A stretch of DNA of 64,000 bases, from the NCBI GenBank assembly GCA_027339635.1, contig DAHWNZ010000010.1, positions 1-64,000 of the forward strand, written 5' to 3'. A program made the translations under genes and the position numbers. This document shows, one piece after another, positions 24,741-34,091 of the stretch (the stretch's first letter is position 1; every line of letters starts with the position of its first letter). The notes below the pieces were generated by a model. That model was not told where the DNA came from. It was given only the letters and a program-made list of their open reading frames with translations, and searched no databases. The stretch is from AG-12 sp027339635 (lineage in GTDB: Bacteria; Chloroflexota; Dormibacteria; Aeolococcales; Bog-877).

Positions 24741-27044
24741 ATGGTTGAGACCACCTTCCCGCCACCCGCAGGTGGCGAGCCGGGCCAGCGTCGGCGCAGG
24801 TGGGCCCGGGTCGGCCTTTTGGTCACCCTTCTCTTCGCCGCTGTGTTGGGGGGCGAGGCTTGGGCCGGCGGTCAGGCCCAGCAGCCGGATCTGGACCACC
24901 AGTACTCGAGTCCCACGCTTCCGTTGGCAGCGAACGTCTGGGCCTGGCCGACCACTCCAGGCGCTCCCCTGGCTCTGCGGGAACCCGGGTACCGCCTGGG
25001 CCTCAACCGCGGGTCCGGCGTGCTCTCCGTGTCAGCTCCGGGGGTCTCCTACAGCTTCCCACTGGTCGCGCTGGTCGGGCGGACTCAGCTTCCCACGGGG
25101 GCCCACTTCGTCGCGACCACCGCCGGGGCCGAGCTGGACCTATACATCTTCAATCGCTCCGGCAGAGTGCTGGAACGGGCGAAGGTGCTCCCTCGCGCCG
25201 ACTTCTTCACCATCACGTTCTCGGCCGAGATGGGACCCGATCGCTTTGCTGGAGCGACCTTCCTCTCCGACGGCAGGACTGGGCTCCCGAGGTCCTTTCT
25301 GACTCACGCCTTCAGTCCCGACCCATTCTCACCGTCGCTGCAGCCGACGCCGACGACGTTCCTCGGTGTCCACCATCCGTTTCACACGGCTCCGTTTGCC
25401 CCGCCACCGTTCGACCTCGAGTTCCGCTCCGGGGCTGGCTGGGCCGGGATCGGCCTGGTGGAGGTGCCTGATGCCACCGCTCTGACTTTGACCAAGGATG
25501 GAGCCATCTCGGTCAACTACCCCCTCTCCACGCTGGCCTCGATCAAGGACGAGGGCAATGGAGGGCGAGTTTCACCACCGGCGACTGTGCCCCAGGGCAG
25601 CGCCACCGGCACCTGGCTGGGGTTCCCCTCGCTGGTGCTGACCTTCGGGCGGACGGCGTCGGCAAACCTGCTCTCGTACCACGGCGCGTTGAGCCAGATG
25701 GGAGAGGCTCCGGTGGCCAGCAACGCCGGTCAACGCCCGAGCTGGTGGGCGTGGCCCATGGTCGACACCTGGGGGCAGCAACTGGTCTCGCATGCGGCCC
25801 GCACGTCTCCCGCTTACACGGCCCGCTGGGTGGCGAACTTCGTCAACACCTGGAAGCGTCGCTTCGGGATCGAACACTTCACCGTCATCATCGACGCCCA
25901 ATGGCAGGCCCGACTTGGCTACGCAACCCCTAGCTCCCGCTTCGGCGGCGTCGCTGGAATGCGCGAGCTCATCCAGCAGCTTCACTCCCAGGGACTCAAG
26001 GTGATGCTCTGGTGGCCCCTGTGGAAGCAGGTCAGCTCGACTGGAAAGAGAAGCCTGGTCGACCCCACCGCAACTTCCTTCAGGTCCCAGATAGCTCGCC
26101 AGATGAGTGAGCTCCTGGGAACCGGCCCCGGCGACCTTGGCGCCAATGGCCTCAAGCTGGACTGGGGTTTTCTGGTTCCTCCGCCGACCGCCGAGCACCT
26201 CAGCCGGCCTCAGCTCGGGGTCGGGGCCGCGCTGCTGCTGCGGTATATGAGGCTGCTCTCGCAATCGGCCTGGAGGGCTAACCCCGCTGCCCTGATCGAC
26301 GCCAGCGCTGTTGCTCCCCAATTCGGAGGCACCGAGGACACGCTGCGGCTGTATGACGCCGCACAGGCCTCCACCTGGAGCTACCGTGCCGCGATCGTCA
26401 GCGCGGTGGATCCCACCAGCCTGATCGACGGCGACGGCTGGCGCCTCGACAGATCCCAGGCGGTGGCCCACATAGTTCAGAGCGCCGTCTTCGGGATCCC
26501 CGCCATGTACTACGCAACCAGGTGGGCGGGCGGCACCTCAATTAGCCCGGCCCTCGCCCGCTCCCTGGGCTCGGTGCTGGCTCTAGGGCAGGCGCGAGGG
26601 GATCGGGGCCGAGCCCAACTGCTGGCCAGCGGGCAGTGGACCTACGAGGTCGGGAACCGGCTGGTCGCAGCCACTCTGGACAATTCCCGAGCGCTGGCGG
26701 TGTTCACCTACGGGCCTCAGGGGAACCTCTCGCGAGCAACCGTGGTCAGCGCCTTGACCTCCAGCCTGCAGATCTCGCCGATCGGGGACGCCGTGCCGAC
26801 GTCCGTGGAGATCAACCGGGGAGCCAGGGTCCATTTCCTGCGCAGCCCGGACGCGCTGCGATTCACCGCTCAAGCCGGGCAGCGGTATGTGATCCACTTC
26901 ACTCCCGCCCGGGAGCGGGCCAAGGACGTTCGCGAGCCGGACAGGCAGCGGGCAGACCAGGAGTCGCCGCCGGGTGAGCGCCCGGCAGCGGCCCCTGGAT
27001 CAGGAACCAGGGGAACCTCGCGGCACGGCGGCGGTCACCGCTGA
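24741..27044 (+). CDS. Membrane-anchored glycoside hydrolase, GH31/GH36-like (clan GH-D)
   Basis: The ~767-residue protein has an N-terminal signal-anchor (RRWARVGLLVTLLFAAVLGGEAWAGG, ~25-50), so it acts outside the membrane. A beta-rich N-domain (~60-330) precedes a TIM barrel with FTVIIDAQWQ, GLKVMLWWPLW and NGLKLDWGF; the Asp of KLDWG is the expected nucleophile. A later PALIDASAVAPQFGG...DAAQASTWSYRAAIVS segment matches the acid/base region of alpha-galactosidase/alpha-glucosidase types. A small beta domain ends it. ATG 24741 is used because GGAG is 5 nt upstream. It probably trims alpha-linked oligosaccharides; linkage specificity cannot be told. The tail after ~745 is charged and low-complexity. 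Confidence 0.78.
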   Translation: MVETTFPPPAGGEPGQRRRRWARVGLLVTLLFAAVLGGEAWAGGQAQQPDLDHQYSSPTLPLAANVWAWPTTPGAPLALREPGYRLGLNRGSGVLSVSAPGVSYSFPLVALVGRTQLPTGAHFVATTAGAELDLYIFNRSGRVLERAKVLPRADFFTITFSAEMGPDRFAGATFLSDGRTGLPRSFLTHAFSPDPFSPSLQPTPTTFLGVHHPFHTAPFAPPPFDLEFRSGAGWAGIGLVEVPDATALTLTKDGAISVNYPLSTLASIKDEGNGGRVSPPATVPQGSATGTWLGFPSLVLTFGRTASANLLSYHGALSQMGEAPVASNAGQRPSWWAWPMVDTWGQQLVSHAARTSPAYTARWVANFVNTWKRRFGIEHFTVIIDAQWQARLGYATPSSRFGGVAGMRELIQQLHSQGLKVMLWWPLWKQVSSTGKRSLVDPTATSFRSQIARQMSELLGTGPGDLGANGLKLDWGFLVPPPTAEHLSRPQLGVGAALLLRYMRLLSQSAWRANPAALIDASAVAPQFGGTEDTLRLYDAAQASTWSYRAAIVSAVDPTSLIDGDGWRLDRSQAVAHIVQSAVFGIPAMYYATRWAGGTSISPALARSLGSVLALGQARGDRGRAQLLASGQWTYEVGNRLVAATLDNSRALAVFTYGPQGNLSRATVVSALTSSLQISPIGDAVPTSVEINRGARVHFLRSPDALRFTAQAGQRYVIHFTPARERAKDVREPDRQRADQESPPGERPAAAPGSGTRGTSRHGGGHR

Positions 27045-27077
27045 GTCGAGCCGCTGCCGTCTTGGGCGAGCGGGCGA

Positions 27078-28058
27078 TCAGGTCCAGGCGAGACCCGCCC
27101 GCTCGCTCCAATACTGTCGCGGTGGCAGCGCCAGCTCAGCCAGGGAGCGGCGCTCCGCCTTCGATAGCTCGATGTCAAGCGCCCGGACGTGGCTTGAGAG
27201 TTGTGCCAAGTTCACGGCCCCGGATAGAACGGTGGCCTGGAACGGCTGGGCCAGGGCCGCCGCCACGGCGAGCTGATCAGGCGGCACGCCGATTGATTCC
27301 GCCAGCACGCGGACCCGGTCCGCGTGCTGGCCGCCGCCTTCCAGCAGACGCCCATTGGCCACCACCTCCTTGACCAGGACCCCCCACCCCATCTCGTGCG
27401 CCTCGGAGAGCGCGTCCCCCGCCGACTGCTCCAGGAGGTTCCACGTCGCCTGGACGCACGAGAAGGGCGCCCTCCCCTCGGCGGTCAGGGCCATCGCCCT
27501 GCGGATCACCGCTGCCTGCTCCGGACCGCTGACCGTGAGCCCGATGCCGAGGCCGGATCGAGCCATCCGTTCAAGCTCCGTCAAGACCTCCTTGTCTTCC
27601 AGCACTCCGCTCTCCAGCGTCGCAGAGTGGACTTGGTAGAGAAGTAGGCTGGCGCCGAGGAGACGCTGGCTCTCCGCGTACTGGCGCCGCAGGGTCTCCA
27701 GGGAATGGTCCTTGACTTCGTGAACGGGAGCGTCCAGCCGCCAGCCACCGACGTAGATGTAGCCCCATTTCGAGCCGACCGTCAGCGGCTGGCCCAGGGG
27801 AGCCCGGAGGCGCAACCAGGAGGCGAGGAACTCTTCGGCCAGGCCGTAGGAGCGGGCGACGTCGAAGTAGCGAATCCCCAGCTGGTATGCGTGGTCCAGA
27901 AGCTGGTGCGCTCGGGCTCTCAACGCCTCACGAGACCTGTTCTGGCCCAGGTCTCGACCCCGCCCGAGGTTGATGTAGGCGGGGCGGCCCACGGCTGCCA
28001 GGCCAAGCCCGATCCTGGTCACCAACGGCCCGGCTGCTCCGAGCGGCAGGCGCTCCAT
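27078..28058 (-). CDS. Aldo/keto reductase
   Basis: The 326-residue protein has the (beta/alpha)8 AKR fold. The catalytic tetrad is visible: Asp in YFDVARSYG, Tyr in the same segment, Lys in TVGSKWGY, and His in LLYQVHSATLESG. The NADPH-binding C-terminal motif is less standard. It resembles AKR11/13-type oxidoreductases and L-fucose/galactose dehydrogenase-like members. The ATG at 28058 (MERLPLGAAGPLVTRIGLG) starts at the conserved first strand; a longer reading adds a shadow extension. It is convergent with the glycosidase gene 33 bp away, so any link in sugar metabolism is only by position. Confidence 0.88.
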   Translation of the reverse strand: MERLPLGAAGPLVTRIGLGLAAVGRPAYINLGRGRDLGQNRSREALRARAHQLLDHAYQLGIRYFDVARSYGLAEEFLASWLRLRAPLGQPLTVGSKWGYIYVGGWRLDAPVHEVKDHSLETLRRQYAESQRLLGASLLLYQVHSATLESGVLEDKEVLTELERMARSGLGIGLTVSGPEQAAVIRRAMALTAEGRAPFSCVQATWNLLEQSAGDALSEAHEMGWGVLVKEVVANGRLLEGGGQHADRVRVLAESIGVPPDQLAVAAALAQPFQATVLSGAVNLAQLSSHVRALDIELSKAERRSLAELALPPRQYWSERAGLAWT

Positions 28059-28627
28059 GAGGCCGAGTCTATCCGGGCGGATGGAGACGAGGGCTGATGA
28101 GAGGTGGTGCGGCTGCGACGACCGTGCTCGAATTCGCGGTCGGGTTGGTGGCGAGGGGAGATACCGCTGGTCGATTCCCGTCTCCGGATGCTGGGGCGGC
28201 CCGGCGGAGACGCCACCCTGCCGCATCCGCTCGGCTCTCTCCACCGACCGCGACGCGGCCAGATGGCATGCGGCCAATCCAACGCTCAGTGCCGGGCCAA
28301 GGAGCTCGCGAGAATGCCGTCAATTGCTCGTGAAGATCACCTGGAGGCACCTGGCAGAGGCCGCGGCGGCGGGCGGTGGCGCGAGATTCGAGGGGCCATT
28401 CACACTCCCGGCGGATACCGCAGCCCGCTCACCGGCCTGGGGTCCGGAATCCAACTCGAGCACCATCAGCTGGGGCGCAAGCTGGTAGCCAGCTCAACCA
28501 CCCTATGAGAGGTTTGGGCCACTGCGCTGGAGGGACCGATACGTGAGGACGCGGGACGGGACCCGTTGGCTCATCGACTGGCCGGTCAGACCGGACTCCG
28601 TCGGGCCGAGCAGCCCTGCCCCCTCCC
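28059..28627. other. Non-coding stretch
   Basis: 569 bp between the aldo/keto reductase start and the stop of the oxidoreductase. No frame with a recognisable domain, no clear repeat. It must contain the promoter of the aldo/keto reductase. Confidence 0.45.
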
Positions 28628-30259
28628 CTACCTCAACCTGCCCCTGAGCCTGTCAATGCGGGCGTCTCCCAGAAGCGCCCTGGCCGCGTTGCGGCCCGGC
28701 GCCCCCATGACACCTCCTCCGGGGTGAGTTCCCGAACCGCACAGGTACAGCCCCGCGATGGGCGTGCGGTAGCTTCCCGCCTGGGAAGCCGGCCGCAGAA
28801 AGAACAGCTGGTCGAGGGACATCTCGCCGTGGAAGATGTTGCCGCCGACGAGCCCGAACTCCCTCTCCATGTCAAGAGGGGTGATCACCTGTCGATGCAG
28901 CACGGCGTTGGGGAGATTGGGAGCGTACTCGCCGAGGATCTCCACCACCCGGTCCCCCAGGCGATCTCGCTCCAGATCCCACTCCCCCGACGCCAGTTGG
29001 CGAGGGGCGTACTGCACAAAGCAGGTCAGGATGTGGCGGCCCTCGGGGCTCAGGCTAGGGTCCTTGGTGGTGGGAATTACGCAGTCCATCATCGGGCTGC
29101 GGCTCCACCCACCCGACTGGGCATCCTGCCAGGCCCGCTCCAGATAGTCGATGGATGGATTGATGATGAACTCCGGGTGCTGGGGGCCCGGGTCGACTCC
29201 GGGCAGAGCACGGAAGTCCGGCAGCTCCGCCAGGGCCAGGTTCACCTTCACCGAGCCGGACCGGCTGCGGAATCGCTGCAGCTCCTCTGTCAGATCGGAG
29301 GGAAGATGGCCACTCCCCACGAGGCCCAAAAGGGTGGTGACGGGGTGGATTCCGGAGATGACTCGGGTGCAGTTCAGATCGGTTCCGTCGCTCAGGGTGA
29401 CGCCCCGGGCCCTCCCATCGGTGACGTTGATGCCACTGACCTCTGCGTCGGTCATGATCTCCGCACCATTGGCCCGGGCCGCCATCGCCAGGATCTCGGA
29501 GAGCTGGCCCATGCCCCCGCGCACGAAACCCCAACCTCCGCGCTGGCCACCGGCCTCACCGATGCGATGGTGCAAGAGCACGTAGGCCGTTCCGGGCGAG
29601 CGGGGCCCGGCCCATGCCCCTATCACCCCGCCCGGGCAAAGGGCCCCCTTGACGGCCTCGTCCTCAAACCACTGGTCGAGATAGTCCGATACGGACATGG
29701 TCATGATGTCCACCAAGCCCGCCAGTTCACCGCGGTGGCGGAGTACGTGTCGAGAGAGTTGGAGAGCGTCCCTGAGCTCCTGGGGCGAGGTGATTCGGGT
29801 CCGCGGCGGAATCATGTCGAGCAGGGGCCTGACCAGGGCCACCAGCCGCCCGATCTCCCGGTCGTAGTCGCCAAGCGCTGCGGCATCGTGGGCGGAGAAC
29901 TTGGCCACCTCGCGTTGCGCCAGGGCCAGATCCTCCCAGTAGAGAAGGCTCCTGTGGTCCGGGAACGGCATGAAATAGGCGGGATCCAGCGGATACACGT
30001 GGTACCCGAAGCGATGCAGCTCCAGCTCCCGGACGATGGCCGGACGCAGGAGGCTGACAACATAGGACAGGATCGAGACTCGGTAGCCCGGCCATACCTC
30101 CTCGGTCGCCGCCGCGCCACCGACCCGTGGCCTCCGCTCCAGCACCAGCACCCTCTGACCGGCGCGAGCCAGATAGGCGGCGCACACCAATCCGTTGTGA
30201 CCGCCGCCGACGACGATGGAGTCGTAGCGCCTGGTGGGGATGGGCATTCGGAACGCCAT
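28628..30259 (-). CDS. FAD-dependent oxidoreductase, phytoene desaturase (CrtI)/PYROXD2-like
   Basis: The ~543-residue protein begins with a dinucleotide fold, DSIVVGGGHNGLVCAAYLARAGQRVLVLERR (GGGxxG plus the ribose-binding Glu), and continues with PRVGGAAATEEVWPGY, as in CrtI-type enzymes. The C-terminal FAD motif is IAGLYLCGSGTHPGGGVMGAPGRNAA. Members desaturate or isomerise isoprenoids or oxidise unknown substrates; no carotenoid genes are near, so a PYROXD2-like role is more likely. The start is taken at ATG 30259 (MAFRMPIPTRRYDS); ATG 30247 is also possible. No ribosome site is seen at either, so the mRNA may be leaderless. It is divergent from zwf, 103 bp away. Confidence 0.88.
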   Translation of the reverse strand: MAFRMPIPTRRYDSIVVGGGHNGLVCAAYLARAGQRVLVLERRPRVGGAAATEEVWPGYRVSILSYVVSLLRPAIVRELELHRFGYHVYPLDPAYFMPFPDHRSLLYWEDLALAQREVAKFSAHDAAALGDYDREIGRLVALVRPLLDMIPPRTRITSPQELRDALQLSRHVLRHRGELAGLVDIMTMSVSDYLDQWFEDEAVKGALCPGGVIGAWAGPRSPGTAYVLLHHRIGEAGGQRGGWGFVRGGMGQLSEILAMAARANGAEIMTDAEVSGINVTDGRARGVTLSDGTDLNCTRVISGIHPVTTLLGLVGSGHLPSDLTEELQRFRSRSGSVKVNLALAELPDFRALPGVDPGPQHPEFIINPSIDYLERAWQDAQSGGWSRSPMMDCVIPTTKDPSLSPEGRHILTCFVQYAPRQLASGEWDLERDRLGDRVVEILGEYAPNLPNAVLHRQVITPLDMEREFGLVGGNIFHGEMSLDQLFFLRPASQAGSYRTPIAGLYLCGSGTHPGGGVMGAPGRNAARALLGDARIDRLRGRLR

Positions 30260-30362
30260 GTTCGCAGGTTGCCGCCCCCTGGCGATGGAGCAGCCGGCGG
30301 GAGAGTGCCGTGGGCCAGTTCTCCCAAGTGCCGCCCAGGGCCCGGTGGGTGACAATGGTCTG

Positions 30363-31760
30363 GTGCCCACGACCGACACCACCACGCTCGTCCTCTTCGG
30401 CGCCTCTGGTGACCTCGCCCACCGCAAGGTCCTTCCGGCACTTCAGTCTGCCCTTCGCAACGGGGAGGTGAAGGGAACGGTCCGAGTCGTGGGGGTCGGA
30501 CGCTCCGACCTCGATGACGCCAGGTTTCGCGAGCGCCTGAGCACAGACCCTGGGACGGCCCAGCTGGCCGACAGCTCCATCTGGGTGCGCCTGGAATACT
30601 CAGACCAGGACGCCTACCGCCAGCTCCTGGCGGCGGACGAAGGGGCCTCTCAGGTCGTCTTTTACATGGCAACGCCGCCAACCGTGTTCCCCATGATTCT
30701 CTCCGGGCTCGCCTCGGTCGGACTCAATCGCAAGGGTGACTCGTCCCGTCGGATCGTGGTGGAGAAGCCTCTCGGACACGACCTGGAGAGCTCACGTGAG
30801 CTCAATCGCCAGCTGCAGGAGACGTTCACCGAGGACCAGATCTACAGGATCGACCACTATCTGGCCAAGGACACGGTCCAGAACGTGCTGGCCCTGCGCT
30901 TCAGCAACGCCATCTTCGAGGCCATTTGGAACCGCAACCTGGTCCAGAGCGTGCAGATTACCGCGGCCGAGGATGAGGGAATTGGCAGCCGGGCCGGCTA
31001 CTACGATCAATCAGGGGCGATCAGAGACATGGTCCAAAACCACGTGCTGCAACTCCTGGCCCTGGTGGCGATGGAGCCCCCAACCACCTTCGATGCGAGG
31101 GACATACGCAAGTCGAAGTTGGAACTGCTTCGAGCCGTGCGCCCGATCGATCCGCAGGTTGCTGTGCGGGGCCAGTACCGTGGCTACCTTGAGGAGGACG
31201 GGGTGAGCCGTGGCTCACGTCGGGAGACGTTTGTGGCGGCGATGCTCAGCGTCGAGAACTGGCGATGGGACGGGGTCCCCTTCTTCATCCGCACCGGCAA
31301 GGCGCTGCGCCAGCGCACCACCCAGGTGGTCATCCGCTTTCGCGACTCGCCGTCGCTGCGCCTGGACGGGAATCGGCAGCGGCCCATCCCCACTCTGCTG
31401 CAGATTCGGATCCAGCCCCAGGAGGGGATAACCCTCCGTATTGGTGCCAAGCGCCCCGGGACACGCTTTGAGATGGTCCCCGCCGGTCTTGACCTGGAGT
31501 ACTCCAAGCTCACGGGAAGCCAGCTGCCGGATGCCTACGAGCATGTGCTGACCGAGGTGCTGTCGGGAGTGCACACGGTCTTCCCGAGCGGTGACGAGAT
31601 CGACCGCAGCTGGGAGATCGTCTCGCCAGTCATAACCGCGTGGGAGGCAGATGGGCACCCCGAGCCGTACACCGCAGGTTCCTGGGGTCCCGAAGGGGCC
31701 GACGAGCTGGTGGAGCGACTCGGCAGGTCTCGCTGGATGAATCCGGGAAACGGCGAGTAG
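30363..31760 (+). CDS. zwf: Glucose-6-phosphate 1-dehydrogenase
   Basis: The 465-residue enzyme oxidises glucose-6-phosphate to 6-phosphogluconolactone with NADP+ or NAD+, the first oxidative pentose phosphate step. The coenzyme motif is LVLFGASGDLAHRKVLPAL and the active-site motif is YRIDHYLAKDTVQN, with the catalytic His-Asp pair; EKPLGHD provides the substrate-binding lysine. The length fits a start at GTG 30363 (MPTTDTTT); a longer reading would run into the divergent promoter. It is not clustered with gnd, tal or opcA, so it is an isolated and possibly second copy. Confidence 0.95.
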   Translation: MPTTDTTTLVLFGASGDLAHRKVLPALQSALRNGEVKGTVRVVGVGRSDLDDARFRERLSTDPGTAQLADSSIWVRLEYSDQDAYRQLLAADEGASQVVFYMATPPTVFPMILSGLASVGLNRKGDSSRRIVVEKPLGHDLESSRELNRQLQETFTEDQIYRIDHYLAKDTVQNVLALRFSNAIFEAIWNRNLVQSVQITAAEDEGIGSRAGYYDQSGAIRDMVQNHVLQLLALVAMEPPTTFDARDIRKSKLELLRAVRPIDPQVAVRGQYRGYLEEDGVSRGSRRETFVAAMLSVENWRWDGVPFFIRTGKALRQRTTQVVIRFRDSPSLRLDGNRQRPIPTLLQIRIQPQEGITLRIGAKRPGTRFEMVPAGLDLEYSKLTGSQLPDAYEHVLTEVLSGVHTVFPSGDEIDRSWEIVSPVITAWEADGHPEPYTAGSWGPEGADELVERLGRSRWMNPGNGE

Positions 31761-31937
31761 AACCTCGCTTACGTAACTCCACCGCATCCCGGCATCCCCC
31801 CGTGGCATGACCGCTCGTGCGTTGTTCCGGAGCGCCCTGGCCGTTGCCTGAGGGAGCATTCCGGTCCCATGTCGCCTGGCGTTTATGCCGACTTGAAGCC
31901 ACTGGTGAGTTCGGAAGTCGGCTTGAACACGGGATGA

Positions 31938-32552
31938 TCACTCACTCTCCCGGAAGGCCAGCAGGGGGCCGGTCCGGCCAGCCTTGGGGTCCGCTGGCGC
32001 GATCCGAGCGAGTGCCCGCTGGTTGAGCGCACGATCGGCGTGGAGGGGGACCTGGGTCGTTCGGGCGCCCTCGTGGCTCAGCCACAGAGCGGTGACCGTC
32101 GTGTCGACGCCGCTGTGGAGCACCTTGATGGCGGCGGAGTGGCGTAGCAGGTGGGGGTTGACCAACTTGCTCCGCAGTGACGGGCATCGGTGGCTGGCGA
32201 GCTGGACGGACACCAGGCGCTGAATGGCGTCGGAACTGAGGCGGCCGCCGGGGCGGGATGGGGAGATCCTGTCGGTGGGTGTGCCGGGGCACCCTCTAAG
32301 CCACACCTTGAGCACCGCAACGGCCTGGGCGGTGAGGCGCGTGCATCGCTCCTTACCGGTGCGGCGCACGTAGCGTGCGGACTCGAAATCACCGTACTGG
32401 TGCCGCAGTCCTAAGCGCTCCAAGACGCGAAATCCCATCCGGAGGGCGAGCAGGAAAACGGTGTGGTCACGGCGTCCGACCCAAGGCGGTTCAGGGTCCA
32501 GATGCGACGGAGACCCCAAACATGCCGATCCCGCGGCCCCGCATGTGGTCAT
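31938..32552 (-). pseudogene. Decayed tyrosine recombinase/integrase, catalytic domain fragment
   Basis: About 200 residues correspond only to the C-terminal catalytic domain of XerC-like recombinases. The first Arg is in GFRVLERLGLRH, the HxxR box in NPHLLRHSAAIKVL, and the second His region in LWLSHEGARTTQVPLHADRAL. The catalytic tyrosine expected in TTQ-x-Y-x-HAD is replaced by proline, and the N-terminal core-binding domain is missing. It should be inactive. It is a relic of an integrated element; no matching attachment sites were found nearby. The first ~40 residues of the reading look non-coding. Confidence 0.75.
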
Positions 32553-33326
32553 GCCCCAGGAGGAGGAGGCCCGTTACGCCTGTGAGAACGATGGCTAGCC
32601 GCGACCGGTGGTGAGACGCCTGCTTCAGCCGTAGTCGTCGTCTGCCCGGGTCCCAAGGCCCACCCCTGGGCTGCAGCGCTTCGCGGGTGACTCGAAAGGG
32701 CCGATGTCAGACCAGTCAACTCCGGGACGTGGCTCTGCCTTGCCGCCCTGGATCGACCCGAGGTTCCCGAAAGACCAGGAGGGTCACTAGCTGGCGCCCC
32801 TCCCCCACCATCTCGACAATCGCCAGGTGGTGCGGGTCCGCGCAATCTCGAGCCTTCCCGTGCGGCGCTCGTATGTGCCGCACAGGGCAGCTGCCTGGCA
32901 CCGCCTTCTCAGTCAGGTCCGGGGTGAATGGTACCCCCACCGGCTGCCGAGAGGGGGTCCAGACGCCCACCGTGGCGTCACTTGCGCTCACCCCACTCCT
33001 GCCTCGCACTCCGAGGTGGCTCCGCCACCCGCAGCGCGGCCCGTGGTTCGAGGAGTCCGTGAGGGCCATGCACGCCCGACCCCGGAGGACGGCTAGTGCC
33101 CGGGATCTCCGCGACAAGCCTGCGGGACGCTTGGGGGGGCGGCCCCAACACATCTCCCGGACCGCTCACCGGCATCGACTTCGAGGCGAATGCCTGCACA
33201 CCCAACCAACCGTCGGTCTCAAGCTGTCACAGCCGCGGGGTCCGAGGGCGCTGGCCGCCCAACTTGCCAAGATGCGACGTGTGGCCGATCGGCACCCGCT
33301 GGCGGGACCGGGAGTCGGCCCCGCCT
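32553..33326. other. Non-coding or fully decayed stretch
   Basis: 774 bp beside the dead integrase with no recognisable protein on either strand. Long frames exist because of high GC but have no motif. It may be the eroded remainder of the element that carried the integrase. Confidence 0.45.
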
Positions 33327-33524
33327 CTAATCGGGGCGGTAATCGCGCTGGCCGGTCTTCGCGTCGTACCACACACGCATGCGACGGCCGGAGGCGGGGT
33401 CGATGAAAATCTCGTCGGTGGGTGACATGTCAGAGGTGCGGGCGGCGCGGCAACGGTCCCAACCGAAGACCGCGATCACGATCCCGCCCACCACGATCGC
33501 CAGAGCGAGCAGCCCGAGGATCAC
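33327..33524 (-). CDS. Small single-pass membrane protein, unknown function
   Basis: The 65-residue protein has one N-terminal membrane helix (MILGLLALAIVVGGIVIAVFGW) followed by a short soluble tail, DEIFIDPASGRRMRVWYDAKTGQRDYRPD. The tail is well ordered and polar, unlike shadow frames, and resembles small tails of the form D-P-x-T/S-G-R-x-x-R-V-x-x. GTG start. It lies 31 nt behind the YbjQ-like gene on the same strand and is probably co-transcribed with it. Confidence 0.6.
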   Translation of the reverse strand: MILGLLALAIVVGGIVIAVFGWDRCRAARTSDMSPTDEIFIDPASGRRMRVWYDAKTGQRDYRPD

Positions 33525-33555
33525 CGCCTTCGCCCGCCGACTCGGTAGGGCCGCC

Positions 33556-33894
33556 TCAGGCGGGCGGACCCTCTTCCAGCCACTCGACGACCTGGGCCGT
33601 ACCGTAAGCCACGATCTCTGTCATGTTCTGGCCCATCTCGGTGGAATCGAACCGCATCATCGTGACCGCGTTGGCTCCCATGGCGGTGGCATTCGCCACC
33701 AGACGATCAAGCGCCTGCCTGCGAGCATCCTCATTCAGCTTCACATAGGCGCCGATCTCGCCCCCGGCCAGGCTCTTCAGCCCTGCCGCGATGTTGCCGC
33801 CAATGCTGCGGGAACGCACGGTGAGCCCAAACACCTGCCCCAGTGTCTGCAACACCCTGGTCCCGGGGATGTTCTCGGTCGTGGTCACGATCAC
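33556..33894 (-). CDS. YbjQ/UPF0145 family protein
   Basis: The 112-residue cytoplasmic protein covers the full YbjQ family. Hallmarks are the opening IVTTTENIPGTRVLQTLGQVFGLTVRSRS, then ARRQALDRLVANATAMGANAVTMMRFDSTEMGQNMTEIVAYGTAQVV. The family forms pentamers and has been called a putative heavy-metal-binding domain; its biological role is not established. GTG start at 33894. It is probably the first gene of a two-gene unit with the small membrane protein. Confidence 0.9.
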   Translation of the reverse strand: MIVTTTENIPGTRVLQTLGQVFGLTVRSRSIGGNIAAGLKSLAGGEIGAYVKLNEDARRQALDRLVANATAMGANAVTMMRFDSTEMGQNMTEIVAYGTAQVVEWLEEGPPA

Positions 33895-34091
33895 AGGACC
33901 GCACTATACCCACATAGACCGGGGTTTTGGCGCCCTTCCGCCGGCGGTTGGTCAAGCAAGTCGCCACCTCTGGTCGACAGGGGCCACCCCTCGAGCCCTC
34001 AGGTGCCCCCAACGGGGCACCGGGTAGGTGGGCGGCAGGGTTTCGGGCACAGGAGTCCCTCTGGCGCCCGCTTTGCTGGCAAAATCGCAGG

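Noticed and set aside
28724..30352. A 542-codon plus-strand frame antisense to the CrtI-like gene
   Set aside because: It has no domain and a His/Gln/Arg/Gly-rich composition typical of an antisense shadow in high-GC coding DNA. The opposite strand has clear FAD-binding motifs.
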